From the NCBI RefSeq assembly GCF_009604375.1, contig NZ_WEGH01000001.1, positions 1,302,001-1,366,000 of the forward strand: DNA of 64,000 nt, read 5' to 3'. A program made the translations under genes and the position numbers. The stretch is from Actinomadura macrotermitis. GTDB taxonomy: Bacteria > Actinomycetota > Actinomycetes > Streptosporangiales > Streptosporangiaceae. Positions 36,969 to 45,889 of the stretch are shown one piece after another. The notes beneath the pieces are model-generated. The model ran no database searches. It saw only the letters and a list, made by a program, of their open reading frames with translations, and was not told the DNA's origin. Each line of letters opens with the position of its first letter. Positions within the stretch are counted from its first letter, which is position 1.

Positions 36969-37529
36969 ATGAAGAAGGACGCCCTGCTCGACGCCGCCGA
37001 GTCCCTGCTCTTCGAGCACGGGACCCAGGCGCTCACCCTCGCCGCGGTCGCCGACCGCGCCGGGGTCAGCAAGGGCGGGCTCCTTTACCACTTCCCCACC
37101 AAGGAAGCCCTGGTCACGGCCATGGTGGCGCGGGTCATCGCCGAGTTCGACGAGCTGATCGCCTCCTTCGACGACGGCACCCCCGGCGGCTACGACCGGG
37201 CCTACGTCGAGGCCACCTTCGAGATCCTCACCGGCGAGGCGCGGGCGTACCGACGATGGTCGGCGATCACCGCCGCCGCGGGCGACCCCGAGCTGGCCGC
37301 CCCGCTGAACGAGGCGATGGCCCGCTGGCACGGCCACCCGAAGGGGCACGAGCCCTGTGGTGAGGATCCCTGTGGCGAGGATCCCACCGGGGGCGACCCG
37401 GTCGGCTCGATGGTCGTCCGGCTCGCCGCCGAAGGGCTGTGGGAAGTGGTCAGCCACGCTCCCGAGCTGTACGACCGCGCACAGCTCGAAGCCGTCAAGC
37501 AGCGCCTGCTGAGCCTGCTGACGCGTTAA
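36969..37529 (+). CDS. TetR family regulator
   Basis: 186 residues. The N-terminal helix-turn-helix ([29 protein letters not shown]) is classical TetR; the C-terminal ligand domain has a TetR_C-type pattern. Residues about 132-146 contain the imperfect repeat [15 protein letters not shown], an unusual hydrophilic insertion. The promoter carries a perfect operator, so it is probably autoregulated, and the MFS exporter 104 bases downstream is the likely target. The ATG at 36969 follows the -10 box by only 9 bases, so it may be translated from a leaderless mRNA. Confidence 0.93.
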   Translation: MKKDALLDAAESLLFEHGTQALTLAAVADRAGVSKGGLLYHFPTKEALVTAMVARVIAEFDELIASFDDGTPGGYDRAYVEATFEILTGEARAYRRWSAITAAAGDPELAAPLNEAMARWHGHPKGHEPCGEDPCGEDPTGGDPVGSMVVRLAAEGLWEVVSHAPELYDRAQLEAVKQRLLSLLTR

Positions 37530-37543
37530 CCCGGCCCGATCCG

Positions 37544-37577
37544 GCGCTCCGGCCCCCGCCTGTGCGGGCTGGAGCGC
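37544..37577 (+). terminator. Imperfect hairpin between tetR and the MFS gene
   Basis: Outer arms GCGCTCC (37544-37550) and GGAGCGC (37571-37577) enclose an inner stem CCCGC / GCGGG. No T-run. It may partly terminate the tetR message or be an mRNA stability element. Confidence 0.4.
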
Positions 37578-37633
37578 TCCATCGCGCCCGCCCCCGGGGC
37601 CGCGGCCCCGCCGATCCGAGAAAGAGGTGAACC

Positions 37634-38836
37634 ATGCTGTTCCGCGCGCGAACGGGAACGTTCCTGACCTTCGTCCTGGCCGGACTGCTCTGCGGAGTGT
37701 GGGTGGCGCGAATGCCCGCGCTGGCCGGGAAGTTCCACACCGACAAGGGCGAGGTCGGCATCGTCGTCCTCGTCTGGGGTCTCGGCGCGCTCGTCGCGAT
37801 GCAGGGGCTGCGGGCCGTGATGTCGCGCTTCGGCAGCCGGGCGGTGCTGCGGATCGCGCTGCCGCTCGCCTCGGTCACCGCCGTCGGCGTCGCGCTGGCG
37901 CCGTCCTACGGGATGCTGCTGGCCGCGGTGGCGCTGTTCGGCATGGCCTTCGGGGTCACCGACATCGCGATGAACGCGCAGGCCAGCGTGGTGGAGCAGG
38001 CCTACCGCCGGCCGGTGCTGAGCAGCATGCACGCCGGCTGGTGCGTCGGCGCGATGAGCGGCGGGCTGTTCGGCTTCGCCACCGCCAAGGCCGGTCTCGG
38101 CTTCACCGGCGCGGTGCTGGCCGCCGCCCTCGTCACGCTGCCGCTCGGCCTCGCCCTCGGCCGCACCTACCTGGCCGACCCGCCGGCCGCCGCCGCCACC
38201 GCGGGCGGCCGCCGGGCCAAGCTGCCCGCCGCCGTCTACCTGATCGGCGCGCTCGCCTTCATCGCCTTCATGGCCGAGGGCTCGATCGCCGACTGGAGCG
38301 GGCTGCTGCTGAACGACGAGCTCGGCGCGTCCGAGGCGGTCGCCGCGCTCGGCTACCCGATCTTCCAGCTGGCGATGCTGGCCGGGCGGATCGCCGGCGA
38401 CCGGATCCGGATGCTGGTCGGCACCCGCCGGCTGCTCACCGGCGCCGGGATCGGCACCGCGCTCGGCATGACGATCGTGGTGGCGGCGCCGTCGGTGCCG
38501 GTCGCGATCGCCGGGTTCTTCGTCACCGGCCTGGTGGTGTGCACCGTGGTGCCGACCACGCTCTCGCTCGCCGGGACCACCGCGCCCGGGCAGCCCGCCG
38601 CGGCGGTCGCCCAGGTCGGCGCGATGGGCTACGGCGGCCTGCTGCTCGGCCCGGTGCTGGTCGGCTTCCTGGCGGACGCGACCTCGCTGCGGTTCGGCGT
38701 CGGCGTCGTGGTGGTGCTCGCGCTGCTGATCGCGGCCGGTGCCCGGTTCGTGCCGCTCGGCCCGGCCGGGGAGTTCGGCGCGGAGGCGGCCGTGCCCGCA
38801 CAGCGCACCCGCGAGTCCGAGGCCCTCGCCGCCTGA
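37634..38836 (+). CDS. MFS transporter
   Basis: 400 residues with twelve predicted membrane helices. The profile resembles YbjJ-type MFS proteins ([36 protein letters not shown] after the fourth helix). Such proteins are drug or sugar exporters. Substrate unknown. GAGG stands 7 bases before the ATG. Together with the upstream TetR gene and its operator it forms an induced-efflux unit. Confidence 0.88.
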   Translation: MLFRARTGTFLTFVLAGLLCGVWVARMPALAGKFHTDKGEVGIVVLVWGLGALVAMQGLRAVMSRFGSRAVLRIALPLASVTAVGVALAPSYGMLLAAVALFGMAFGVTDIAMNAQASVVEQAYRRPVLSSMHAGWCVGAMSGGLFGFATAKAGLGFTGAVLAAALVTLPLGLALGRTYLADPPAAAATAGGRRAKLPAAVYLIGALAFIAFMAEGSIADWSGLLLNDELGASEAVAALGYPIFQLAMLAGRIAGDRIRMLVGTRRLLTGAGIGTALGMTIVVAAPSVPVAIAGFFVTGLVVCTVVPTTLSLAGTTAPGQPAAAVAQVGAMGYGGLLLGPVLVGFLADATSLRFGVGVVVVLALLIAAGARFVPLGPAGEFGAEAAVPAQRTRESEALAA

Positions 38837-38839
38837 TAT

Positions 38840-38873
38840 AACGCCCTTCGTCGATCTTCCGGCGAAGGGCGTT
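38840..38873 (+). promoter_or_regulatory. Hairpin between the MFS gene and the kinase gene
   Basis: Perfect 11-base arms AACGCCCTTCG (38840-38850) and CGAAGGGCGTT (38863-38873) with a 12-base loop. The 3' arm contains GAAGGG, the only plausible ribosome site of the kinase gene that begins at 38877. It could be the MFS terminator, a translational control element, or both. Confidence 0.55.
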
Positions 38874-38876
38874 GGC

Positions 38877-40562
38877 ATGGCCATGGACGGCTGGCGGGTT
38901 CCCGGGTACACCGAGCTGCGCGTGCTCGGCGCCGGCGGGCAGGGCCGGGTCGTCCTCGCCCGGCACGACGCGACCGGGGCGCCCGCCGCGATCAAGTACC
39001 TGATCGGGGACGCGGCGCCGCGGGAGCGGTTCCGGGAGGAGGCCGGGCTGCTGCACCGGCTCCGTCATCCGCACATCGCGCGGCTCTACGGGTTCGTGGA
39101 GCATCCCGGCGGCGCCGCGATCGTGATGGAGGCCGTGGACGGCGCGTCCCTGAAGGACGTGCTGGCCCGCGGCGGCCCGCTCGCCCCCGAGGCGGCGCTG
39201 ACCGTGCTGAAGGGCTCGCTGCTCGGCCTCGCCGCCGCGCACGGCGTCGGCGTGGTGCACCGCGACTACAAGCCCGCGAACGTGGTGGTGCGGGCGGACG
39301 GCCTCAGCAAGCTCATCGACTTCGGCATCGCGGTGGAGGCGGGCGCGGCCGGGCGGTCCGGCACCCCGGTCTACATGGCCCCCGAGCAGTGGCGCGCCGA
39401 GCCCGCCTCCCCCGCCACCGACGTCTACGCCGCGACGTGCGTGTTCTTCGAGTGCGTCACCGGCCGCCGCCCGTACGAGGCCGGCGGCCAGGCGGAGCTG
39501 ATGGAGCGGCACCTGAACGCGCCGGTCCCCTCCGGCGAGCTGCCGCCGGGGCTGCGGCCGCTGGTCGAGCGCGGCATGGCCAAGGACCCCTGGGCCCGCC
39601 CGCCGGGCGCCGCCGCGTTCGCCGCCGAACTGGAGCGCGCCGCGTCGGCCGCCTACGGCCCGGACTGGGAGCAGCGGGGCGTGCGCGTCCTGGCCGGGGC
39701 GGCCGCCGCGCTGGCGGCGGCGTTCCCGCTGGCCGCGCTCGGTCTCGCGCCGTCCGGCGGTGCCGCCGCGACGGGCGGGACGGCCGCCGCCGGAGCGGGC
39801 AAGGGCGTGCTCGGCCTCGCCGCCTCCAAGACCGCGCTCGCGGCCGCGGGCGCCGCCGTCGCGGTCACCGCGGCGGGCGGCGCGGCCTACGTGGTGGCCT
39901 CCTCCGGGCATGACAGGCCGCCGCTGAAGGCCGTCCTCGCCTCGTACCGCGAGTCGACGCCGGCGCTCACCACCAGCGGGTGGATCGTCCAGGTCAAGGG
40001 CGGCGACCCGGCGCTGGCGCGGCGGATCAACGGCGCGCTGCGGGCGCCGGTCCAGGCCCGGCAGGAGCGGTACCGCACGTCGCTGAAGTCCTCGAACGCC
40101 CCGCCCGCCACCGCGTCGGTCAAGGCGCTCCCCCGCCTGCACGGCCCGCGCTACGTGTCGGCGCGCTACGACATCGGCCTGCAGTCGACCGTGCTCTGGC
40201 ACCCGACCTGGTCCCGCAGCCTGACCGTCAACGTGGACCTGCGGACGGGGCGGCCGCTCACCCTGGCGGGCATGCTGACGCCGGAGGGCACGGGCGCCGG
40301 CGGCCTGCGGCGGCTGGCCGGCCTGCTGCAGAAGGGCGCCACGGCCGGCTGCATGCGCGAGCGCACGCCGCGGCTGACCACGCGCGCGCTGGACGGCGCG
40401 GAGCCGGCGCTGTACGCGGCGCTGGACCGCACCGGGCTGGAGGTGCTGGTCGACGAGGTCGCGCTCGGCTCCGAGACGGCCTGCGGGCAGACGACGGTCC
40501 GCCTCGCCTACGCCGACCTACAGGGGCTGGTCAGGCCCGAGATCGTCCGGGCCGTTTCCTGA
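38877..40562 (+). CDS. Membrane Ser/Thr protein kinase with DUF3298/RsiV-like outer domain
   Basis: 561 residues. Cytoplasmic kinase domain (1-270): glycine loop LGAGGQGRVVLAR, AAIKYL lysine, catalytic HRDYKPANVVV, DFGIAVE and APEQWRAE, all functional. Two hydrophobic Ala-rich segments follow (about 275-300 and 320-345). The exported part (350-561) has YVSARYDIGLQ, LTVNVDLRTGRPLTLAGML and a late ACGQTTVRLAYADLQGLV, resembling the DUF3298 fold of RsiV-type proteins, which bind muramyl ligands such as lysozyme or peptidoglycan. The ATG at 38877 or 38883 begins it; the ribosome site lies in a hairpin arm. Confidence 0.75.
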   Translation: MAMDGWRVPGYTELRVLGAGGQGRVVLARHDATGAPAAIKYLIGDAAPRERFREEAGLLHRLRHPHIARLYGFVEHPGGAAIVMEAVDGASLKDVLARGGPLAPEAALTVLKGSLLGLAAAHGVGVVHRDYKPANVVVRADGLSKLIDFGIAVEAGAAGRSGTPVYMAPEQWRAEPASPATDVYAATCVFFECVTGRRPYEAGGQAELMERHLNAPVPSGELPPGLRPLVERGMAKDPWARPPGAAAFAAELERAASAAYGPDWEQRGVRVLAGAAAALAAAFPLAALGLAPSGGAAATGGTAAAGAGKGVLGLAASKTALAAAGAAVAVTAAGGAAYVVASSGHDRPPLKAVLASYRESTPALTTSGWIVQVKGGDPALARRINGALRAPVQARQERYRTSLKSSNAPPATASVKALPRLHGPRYVSARYDIGLQSTVLWHPTWSRSLTVNVDLRTGRPLTLAGMLTPEGTGAGGLRRLAGLLQKGATAGCMRERTPRLTTRALDGAEPALYAALDRTGLEVLVDEVALGSETACGQTTVRLAYADLQGLVRPEIVRAVS

Positions 40563-40568
40563 GACACC

Positions 40569-40609
40569 GACGCCCCGGCGGTGATCAGAATGATCACCGC
40601 CGGGGCGTC
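40569..40609. terminator. Bidirectional terminator between kinase gene and etfA
   Basis: Perfect 19-base stem (40569-40587 with 40591-40609) and a 3-base loop, between convergent stop codons. Confidence 0.85.
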
Positions 40610-40633
40610 CGGCGCGGGTACCGCCTCAGCGCG

Positions 40634-41581
40634 TCACTTGCGCTTGGCGATCTCCCCGGTGAGCTGCGGCGCGACCTGGAACAGGTCGCCGACCACGCCG
40701 TAGTCGACCAGCTCGAAGATGGGCGCCTCGGCGTCCTTGTTGATCGCCACGATCGTCTTCGAGGTCTGCATGCCGGCCCGGTGCTGGATGGCGCCGGAGA
40801 TGCCGACCGCGATGTACAGCTGCGGCGACACGGTCTTGCCGGTCTGGCCGACCTGGAACTGGTGCGGGTACCAGCCGGCGTCGGTCGCGGCGCGGGAGGC
40901 GCCGACGGCCGCGCCGAGCGAGTCAGCCAGCTCCTCGATGATCTTGAAGTTGTCGCCGGAGCCGACGCCGCGGCCACCGGAGACCACGATCGCGGCCTCG
41001 GTGAGGTCGGGGCGCTCGCCCTTCTCCTCGACGACCTTCTCCACGATCCTGGCGGCCTTGTCGGCGTCGCTCAGCGCGACCGACACCTGCTCCTCGGCCG
41101 GGGTCGCCGGGGCGGCCTCGGGGGCGATGGAGTTCGGGCGGACCGCGATGACCGGGGTGCCGGTCTTGACCTTGGCGTGCGCGATGATGCCGCCACCGAA
41201 GATCGAGTGCTCGGCGACGAAGCCCTCGGCCACGTCCACGACGTCGGTGAGCACACCGGAGTCGATCTTGACCGCGAGGCGGCCGGCGATCTCCTTGCCC
41301 TCACCGGTGGCGGAGACCAGCACCGCCGCCGGGGACTTGTCCTTGACCAGCTGGGCCAGCAGCGCGGCCTTGCCCGCGACGACGTAGGAGGCCAGCTCCT
41401 CGTCGCCCTGGTAGACCTTGGCCGCGCCGTACTCGGCCAGCTTGTCCTTGGCGCCGTCGTAGCCGGCGCCGACCCATACCGCCGAGGCCTCGCCGAGGCG
41501 GTTGGCCAGCGTCAGCAGCTCGAGGGTGACCTTCTTGACCTCACCGTCGACGTGGTCGACGAGGACGAGAATCTCAGCCAT
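40634..41581 (-). CDS. etfA: Electron transfer flavoprotein alpha subunit
   Basis: 315 residues. Takes electrons from acyl-CoA dehydrogenases through FAD. The C-terminal FAD domain shows [49 protein letters not shown] and [10 protein letters not shown]. The ATG at 41581 has AGGAACA before it. It lies 22 bases after etfB. Confidence 0.96.
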   Translation of the reverse strand: MAEILVLVDHVDGEVKKVTLELLTLANRLGEASAVWVGAGYDGAKDKLAEYGAAKVYQGDEELASYVVAGKAALLAQLVKDKSPAAVLVSATGEGKEIAGRLAVKIDSGVLTDVVDVAEGFVAEHSIFGGGIIAHAKVKTGTPVIAVRPNSIAPEAAPATPAEEQVSVALSDADKAARIVEKVVEEKGERPDLTEAAIVVSGGRGVGSGDNFKIIEELADSLGAAVGASRAATDAGWYPHQFQVGQTGKTVSPQLYIAVGISGAIQHRAGMQTSKTIVAINKDAEAPIFELVDYGVVGDLFQVAPQLTGEIAKRK

Positions 41582-41603
41582 TGTTCCTAATCCCCTTCCT
41601 CGC

Positions 41604-42383
41604 TCAGACGAACTTCTTCGACGCGAGGAACTCGGCGATCTTCGCGCCGCCGTCGCCCTCGTCGGTGACGATCTGGCCCTGCGCACGCGGCGGGGCCTCG
41701 GCGAAGTCGACGACCTCGGTCGCGGCGTTGGCCAGGCCGACCTTGCCGGCCTCGATGCCCGCGCCCGCGATGTCGAGGGTCTCGACCGGCTTCTTCTTGG
41801 CCGCCATGATCCCCTTGAAGGAGGGGTAGCGCGGCTCGTTGATCTTCTCGACCACGCTGACCACGGCCGGCAGGGTCGCCTCGACCTTGTCGTGGCCGTA
41901 GTCGGTGATCCGCTGGATCTTGATCGACTGGCCGTCGATCTCGACCTTGTTGGCCAGCGACAGCTGCGGCACGCCGAGACGCTCGGCGAGCATCGCGGCG
42001 AGCACGCCGGTGCGCGCGTCGGTGGACTCCGACCCGAGGATCACCAGGTCGAACCCGGTGGTGCCGAGGGCCTGCTGGATGGCGTACGAGGTCTGCAGCG
42101 CGTCGGAGCCGACCAGGGCGTCGTCCTTGAGGTGGACGGCCTTGTCGGCGCCCATCGCCAGCGCCTTGCGGATCGACTCGGTGGCCTTGTCGGGGCCCAT
42201 GGTCAGCACGGTGACCTCGCCGCCCTGGGCCTCCTTGATGAGCAGCGCCTCTTCGATCGCGTACTCGTCGAGCTCATTGATCACACCGTCCGCGGCGGCG
42301 CGGTCGAGCGTGCTGTCATCGGACTTCAGCTTGCGCGGGCTCTCCGTATCGGGAACCTGCTTCACCAGGACGACGATGTTCAT
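41604..42383 (-). CDS. etfB: Electron transfer flavoprotein beta subunit
   Basis: 259 residues. Partner of EtfA, binding AMP. MNIVVLVKQVPDTE at the start is diagnostic, with the LDEYAIEEAL helix and the AMP loop DARTGVLAAMLAERLG. GGAGG lies 13 bases before the ATG at 42383, slightly far, but no better start exists. It is the first gene of etfBA. Upstream a dyad TACCGATCAGTA (42550-42561) may be an operator. Confidence 0.96.
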   Translation of the reverse strand: MNIVVLVKQVPDTESPRKLKSDDSTLDRAAADGVINELDEYAIEEALLIKEAQGGEVTVLTMGPDKATESIRKALAMGADKAVHLKDDALVGSDALQTSYAIQQALGTTGFDLVILGSESTDARTGVLAAMLAERLGVPQLSLANKVEIDGQSIKIQRITDYGHDKVEATLPAVVSVVEKINEPRYPSFKGIMAAKKKPVETLDIAGAGIEAGKVGLANAATEVVDFAEAPPRAQGQIVTDEGDGGAKIAEFLASKKFV

Positions 42384-42549
42384 GGCCGGTGGCCGACCTC
42401 CCTGCACTCAGTTGGCCGCTGGGGTAAGCGGACAGAGGGGCGCCGCCCATGAGGGTCGACGCGTGCTAAGCGTTTCGCACCGCACAGCCTGCCAAACGCC
42501 CGAACGCGCTTCGGCTCCGGGTCCCTGGTAAGCCGTACGGGACAAATGT

Positions 42550-42561
42550 TACCGATCAGTA
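42550..42561. promoter_or_regulatory. Near-palindrome upstream of etfB
   Basis: TACCGATCAGTA reads the same on both strands except for one mismatched pair. It is in the 282-base gene-free stretch between etfB and the end of the pseudokinase gene, about 165 bases before etfB. A regulator of fatty-acid genes is possible; evidence is weak. Confidence 0.25.
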
Positions 42562-42665
42562 GCCTGGGCGCAAAATCCCAGCTGGTGAGACCTTACCCAC
42601 GTCCCCGGCGGGCGCACCGGCCGCGACCGCCGGGAAGGCGGCCATGACCCGGATCACCTGCGCTT

Positions 42666-43931
42666 TTACCGCAGCGAACCCTGCAGGCGCCCGATCGTGT
42701 TCTCCAGTTCGCTCTGCAGCCCGTACATCGGCGCGAAGCTCGGCGCCAGCGACATCGCGCCGACGACGGCCAGGAACGCCAGCAGGCCGAGCACGACGCC
42801 GGCCGCCGCGATCGCGTGCGGCACCCCGGCGACGCGTAGCAGGATCCGCTCGAGCCGGCGGCGCGGCCCGCCGGCGCCGGGCGCGAGCCACAGCACGGCC
42901 ACGCCCGCCGCCGCGCCGCCCGCGGCGATCGCGAGCGGCTCCACCGTCACGCCCGCCAGCGCGAGGGCGGCCCCGGCGCAGGAGACCGCGACCCCGGCGG
43001 CCGCCGCGAACGGCAGCGTCGCCAGAGTGCGGCCGAGCGCCGGCAGGCGGCCGTGCGGGCCGGCCAGCCGCAGCGCGGCCGTGGCGCAGAGCGACAGCAC
43101 GATCCCGGCGACGGGCATCGTCACCGTGCCAGCCACCGCGACCACCACCACCAGCACCGCCAGCAGCCGGGCCCAGCCCTGCGCGACGACGAGGGTGTGC
43201 GCGCCGGTGTCGGGCGCGGTCGGCGCCGGCCGCTGCGGCGGGGACGGGGGCGCCGGGGCGGGCACCACCGGTGCGGGCCGGGCGGGCGCGGCGGGCCGCG
43301 CCGGGTCGGGGCCGAGGTCCAGCGCGGCGACGGCGTCCGCGAGCTCGGTGGCGCTCGGCCGGGCGGCGGGGTCGGGCGCGGTCGCCGCGCGCAGCAGCGG
43401 GACGAGCGGTTCGGGCACCGGGGCGCCGTCGGGCGCGGTGGCGGCGAAGGTCACGGTCGCCGCCCAGGCGTGCACGTCGCCGGCCTCGGTCCCCGGCGTC
43501 AGCGCGAAGTCGACGATGACGGGCGCGCCGTCCACCATCAGGACGGTGCCGGGCCGCAGGTCGCCGTGGGCCAGGCCGGCCCGGTGGATCGCGGCCAGGC
43601 CCTTGGCCAGGCCGAGGGCGAGGCGCCGCAGCGCCGCCCCGCGCAGCGGCCCCTGCTCGCGGGCCACCCGCTCCAGCGGGGCGCCGGGGACCAGCCGGGA
43701 GACGACGTAGGCGCCGGGGTCGCCGTCCAGGACGTCCACCACGTAGGGGCTGAGCACGCCGCGCATCGCCTCGATGTCGGGCCGGCGCCCCGACACCTTC
43801 CGGATCGCCACGTCGCGGCCGCCCGGGTCGGCCGCCCGGTACACCCCCGGGGCGCCGCCGAGGTGCGCCAGCAGCCGGTAGGGACCGATGGACTCGTGGT
43901 GGCCTGTTTGCCCGCTCATAGGGTTCGCCAC
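42666..43931 (-). CDS. Membrane pseudokinase
   Basis: 421 residues. A kinase-like fold (about 15-210) lacks key residues. The glycine loop is LGGAPGVYRA, the catalytic loop is HGDLRPGTVL (HRD Arg to Gly, Lys to Arg, Asn to Thr) and DFG is DFALTPG. Phosphotransfer is therefore unlikely. A Pro/Ala-rich linker is followed by about five membrane helices. The LAPG-x2-GPRR loop and a C-terminal amphipathic helix are shared with the active kinase encoded just upstream. GTG at 43931 starts the frame; ATG at 43919 is an alternative; neither has a strong ribosome site. It lies 18 bases after the preceding kinase gene. Confidence 0.8.
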   Translation of the reverse strand: MANPMSGQTGHHESIGPYRLLAHLGGAPGVYRAADPGGRDVAIRKVSGRRPDIEAMRGVLSPYVVDVLDGDPGAYVVSRLVPGAPLERVAREQGPLRGAALRRLALGLAKGLAAIHRAGLAHGDLRPGTVLMVDGAPVIVDFALTPGTEAGDVHAWAATVTFAATAPDGAPVPEPLVPLLRAATAPDPAARPSATELADAVAALDLGPDPARPAAPARPAPVVPAPAPPSPPQRPAPTAPDTGAHTLVVAQGWARLLAVLVVVVAVAGTVTMPVAGIVLSLCATAALRLAGPHGRLPALGRTLATLPFAAAAGVAVSCAGAALALAGVTVEPLAIAAGGAAAGVAVLWLAPGAGGPRRRLERILLRVAGVPHAIAAAGVVLGLLAFLAVVGAMSLAPSFAPMYGLQSELENTIGRLQGSLR

Positions 43932-43949
43932 TTTAGCGAGGCCCGGCCC

Positions 43950-45866
43950 CTACATGAACGGAAGACCCGACAGCAGGTCCCGCACGTCCGAGCGCAGGCT
44001 CTCCAGGCTCTGGCTCATGCCGTTCAGCGGGGTGGTGTCGGGGGGCTGGCGGAGCGACAGCACCGCGAGCACCCCGGCGAACAGGCCGACGATGAGAACG
44101 CCGGCCAGGGCGGCCTCGGTGCGCGGCAGCATCGCGCCCCACAGCCGCGCGAGCTGGCGGCGCGGCGGGCCGCTGCCGGGCGCCAGCGACATCAGGGCGA
44201 TCACCAGCATCGCCGAGTAGGCGATCGCGCGGGTGGCGCTCATGTCGGACTTGGCGAACATCAGCACCGCGAGCAGCACCACCCCCGCGAGCAGGGAGAG
44301 GCCGCCGATCAGCGCCGTCATCATCACCGAGCCGGGCAGGTGCAGCGGCAGCCGCACCGCCGCCCCGGCCGCGTCGCCCGGGCGCGGGCCGCGCCGGGTG
44401 CGCCGGTCCTCCATGCCCTTGGCGGCCTTGTCGCCGGCCCGCAGCACCAGCACGCCGACGATGGTCACCGCGAGGGCGAGCAGCGGCGCGACGTTGGCGA
44501 AGGCCAGCAGCGCGGCCAGCACCAGCAGGCTGATCAGGCGGTACAGGCCGTAGGGCTTGCGGCGCTCGGCGTCGGGTGCCCGCTCGGGACGGTGCTGCGG
44601 CTGCTGCTGCGGTGGCTGCTGCTGGCTGTAGGGGTCGGGCTGCTGCGGGTACTGCTCGTGCGGACGCTGCTGCTGCTGGTAGGGCGGCTGCTCACCGGGG
44701 CGCCGCTGGATACCGGCCTTTCGGGGCCGGTTGTCGGTGGGCTGCTGGTAGGGGTTCTGGGTGTAGCCCGACTCGTAGGGGGACGGGCCTGGCGGCGGGG
44801 CGGCCGGTGGCAGCAGGCCCTTGAAGTCCTTCGGCTGCGCCGGCGGCGGCCCCGTGGGAGTGCCCGTGGGGGTGTTCGCGGGCGGCGCCGGCATCGCGAA
44901 CTGCCGGGAGTGGTCGGCGGCGTGGTCGACCGCGGTGCTCTCCAGCTCCGGCGGCAGCGCGGCCGTGGCCGACGGCGGCGGCGGCGTCGGGGCGGGCAGC
45001 GCCGCCGACATGTCCGGGCGCGTGTAGTGGTCGTCGATCCGGGTGTGGTCGGTGATCGTGGCTTCGACGTGGATCCGCCGGGTGAGCTGGACCAGGCCGA
45101 TCGCGGTGGGCCGCTCGGCCGGGTGCCGGGCCATCGCCGCGCGCAGCACCGGCAGCAGCGCGTCGGGCACGCCGGCCAGGTCCGGCTTGCTCTGCATGAT
45201 CTTGTAGAAGATCGACTCGAAGGTGCCCGAGCCGAACGGCGGCCGGCCGGTCGCGGCGTAGGCGACGGTGCCGGCCCAGGCGTGCACGTCCGAGGGCGGG
45301 CCGGCGTCCTCGCCCTCGATGATCTCGGGGGCGAGGTAGCCGGGGGTGCCGATGACCATGCCGGTGGCGGTCAGCCGGGTGGCGTCGGCGGCCTGCGCGA
45401 TGCCGAAGTCGATCACCACCGGCTCGCCGTCGACCAGCATCACGTTGCCGGGCTTCATGTCGCGGTGCACGATGCCGGCGCCGTGGATGGCCGACAGCGC
45501 CGCGGCGAGGCCGACCGCCAGGCGCTGCAGGTTCTGGCCGTGGATCGGACCGGTGTCCTCCACGACCTCCTCCAGCGTGCGGCCCGGCACGTACTGGGTG
45601 ACGATGTAGGGCCGCTCGGCGGTGACGTCGGCGTCCAGGATCTCGGCGACGTGCGGGCTGTGCACCCGGCGCATCGAGTCGACCTCGCGGGCCAGCCGGC
45701 GGCGGGCGGTCGCGTCACCGGCCACCGCCGGGCGCAGCACCTTGATCGCTACGTTCCGGCCGGCCTGGTCGGCGCCCAGGTACACCACGCCCATGCCGCC
45801 CTCGCCGAGGGTCTGGAGAACGCGGTACTGGCCGATAGTCTCCCCGGACGTGACAACCCCCTCCAT
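43950..45866 (-). CDS. Membrane Ser/Thr protein kinase
   Basis: 638 residues. Active PknB-type kinase domain (10-270): LGEGGMGVVYLG, VAIKVLR, HRDMKPGNVML, DFGIAQAA and GTPGYLAPE are all intact. Then a Pro/Gln-rich cytoplasmic linker (about 290-470) and four or more membrane helices ending in a short tail. There are no PASTA repeats. The ATG at 45866 is the best start; the longer upstream frame overlaps the previous kinase and is rejected. It is the middle gene of three kinase-fold genes. Confidence 0.9.
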   Translation of the reverse strand: MEGVVTSGETIGQYRVLQTLGEGGMGVVYLGADQAGRNVAIKVLRPAVAGDATARRRLAREVDSMRRVHSPHVAEILDADVTAERPYIVTQYVPGRTLEEVVEDTGPIHGQNLQRLAVGLAAALSAIHGAGIVHRDMKPGNVMLVDGEPVVIDFGIAQAADATRLTATGMVIGTPGYLAPEIIEGEDAGPPSDVHAWAGTVAYAATGRPPFGSGTFESIFYKIMQSKPDLAGVPDALLPVLRAAMARHPAERPTAIGLVQLTRRIHVEATITDHTRIDDHYTRPDMSAALPAPTPPPPSATAALPPELESTAVDHAADHSRQFAMPAPPANTPTGTPTGPPPAQPKDFKGLLPPAAPPPGPSPYESGYTQNPYQQPTDNRPRKAGIQRRPGEQPPYQQQQRPHEQYPQQPDPYSQQQPPQQQPQHRPERAPDAERRKPYGLYRLISLLVLAALLAFANVAPLLALAVTIVGVLVLRAGDKAAKGMEDRRTRRGPRPGDAAGAAVRLPLHLPGSVMMTALIGGLSLLAGVVLLAVLMFAKSDMSATRAIAYSAMLVIALMSLAPGSGPPRRQLARLWGAMLPRTEAALAGVLIVGLFAGVLAVLSLRQPPDTTPLNGMSQSLESLRSDVRDLLSGLPFM

Positions 45867-45889
45867 CGTTTCCGAAACCCTACCGTCGC

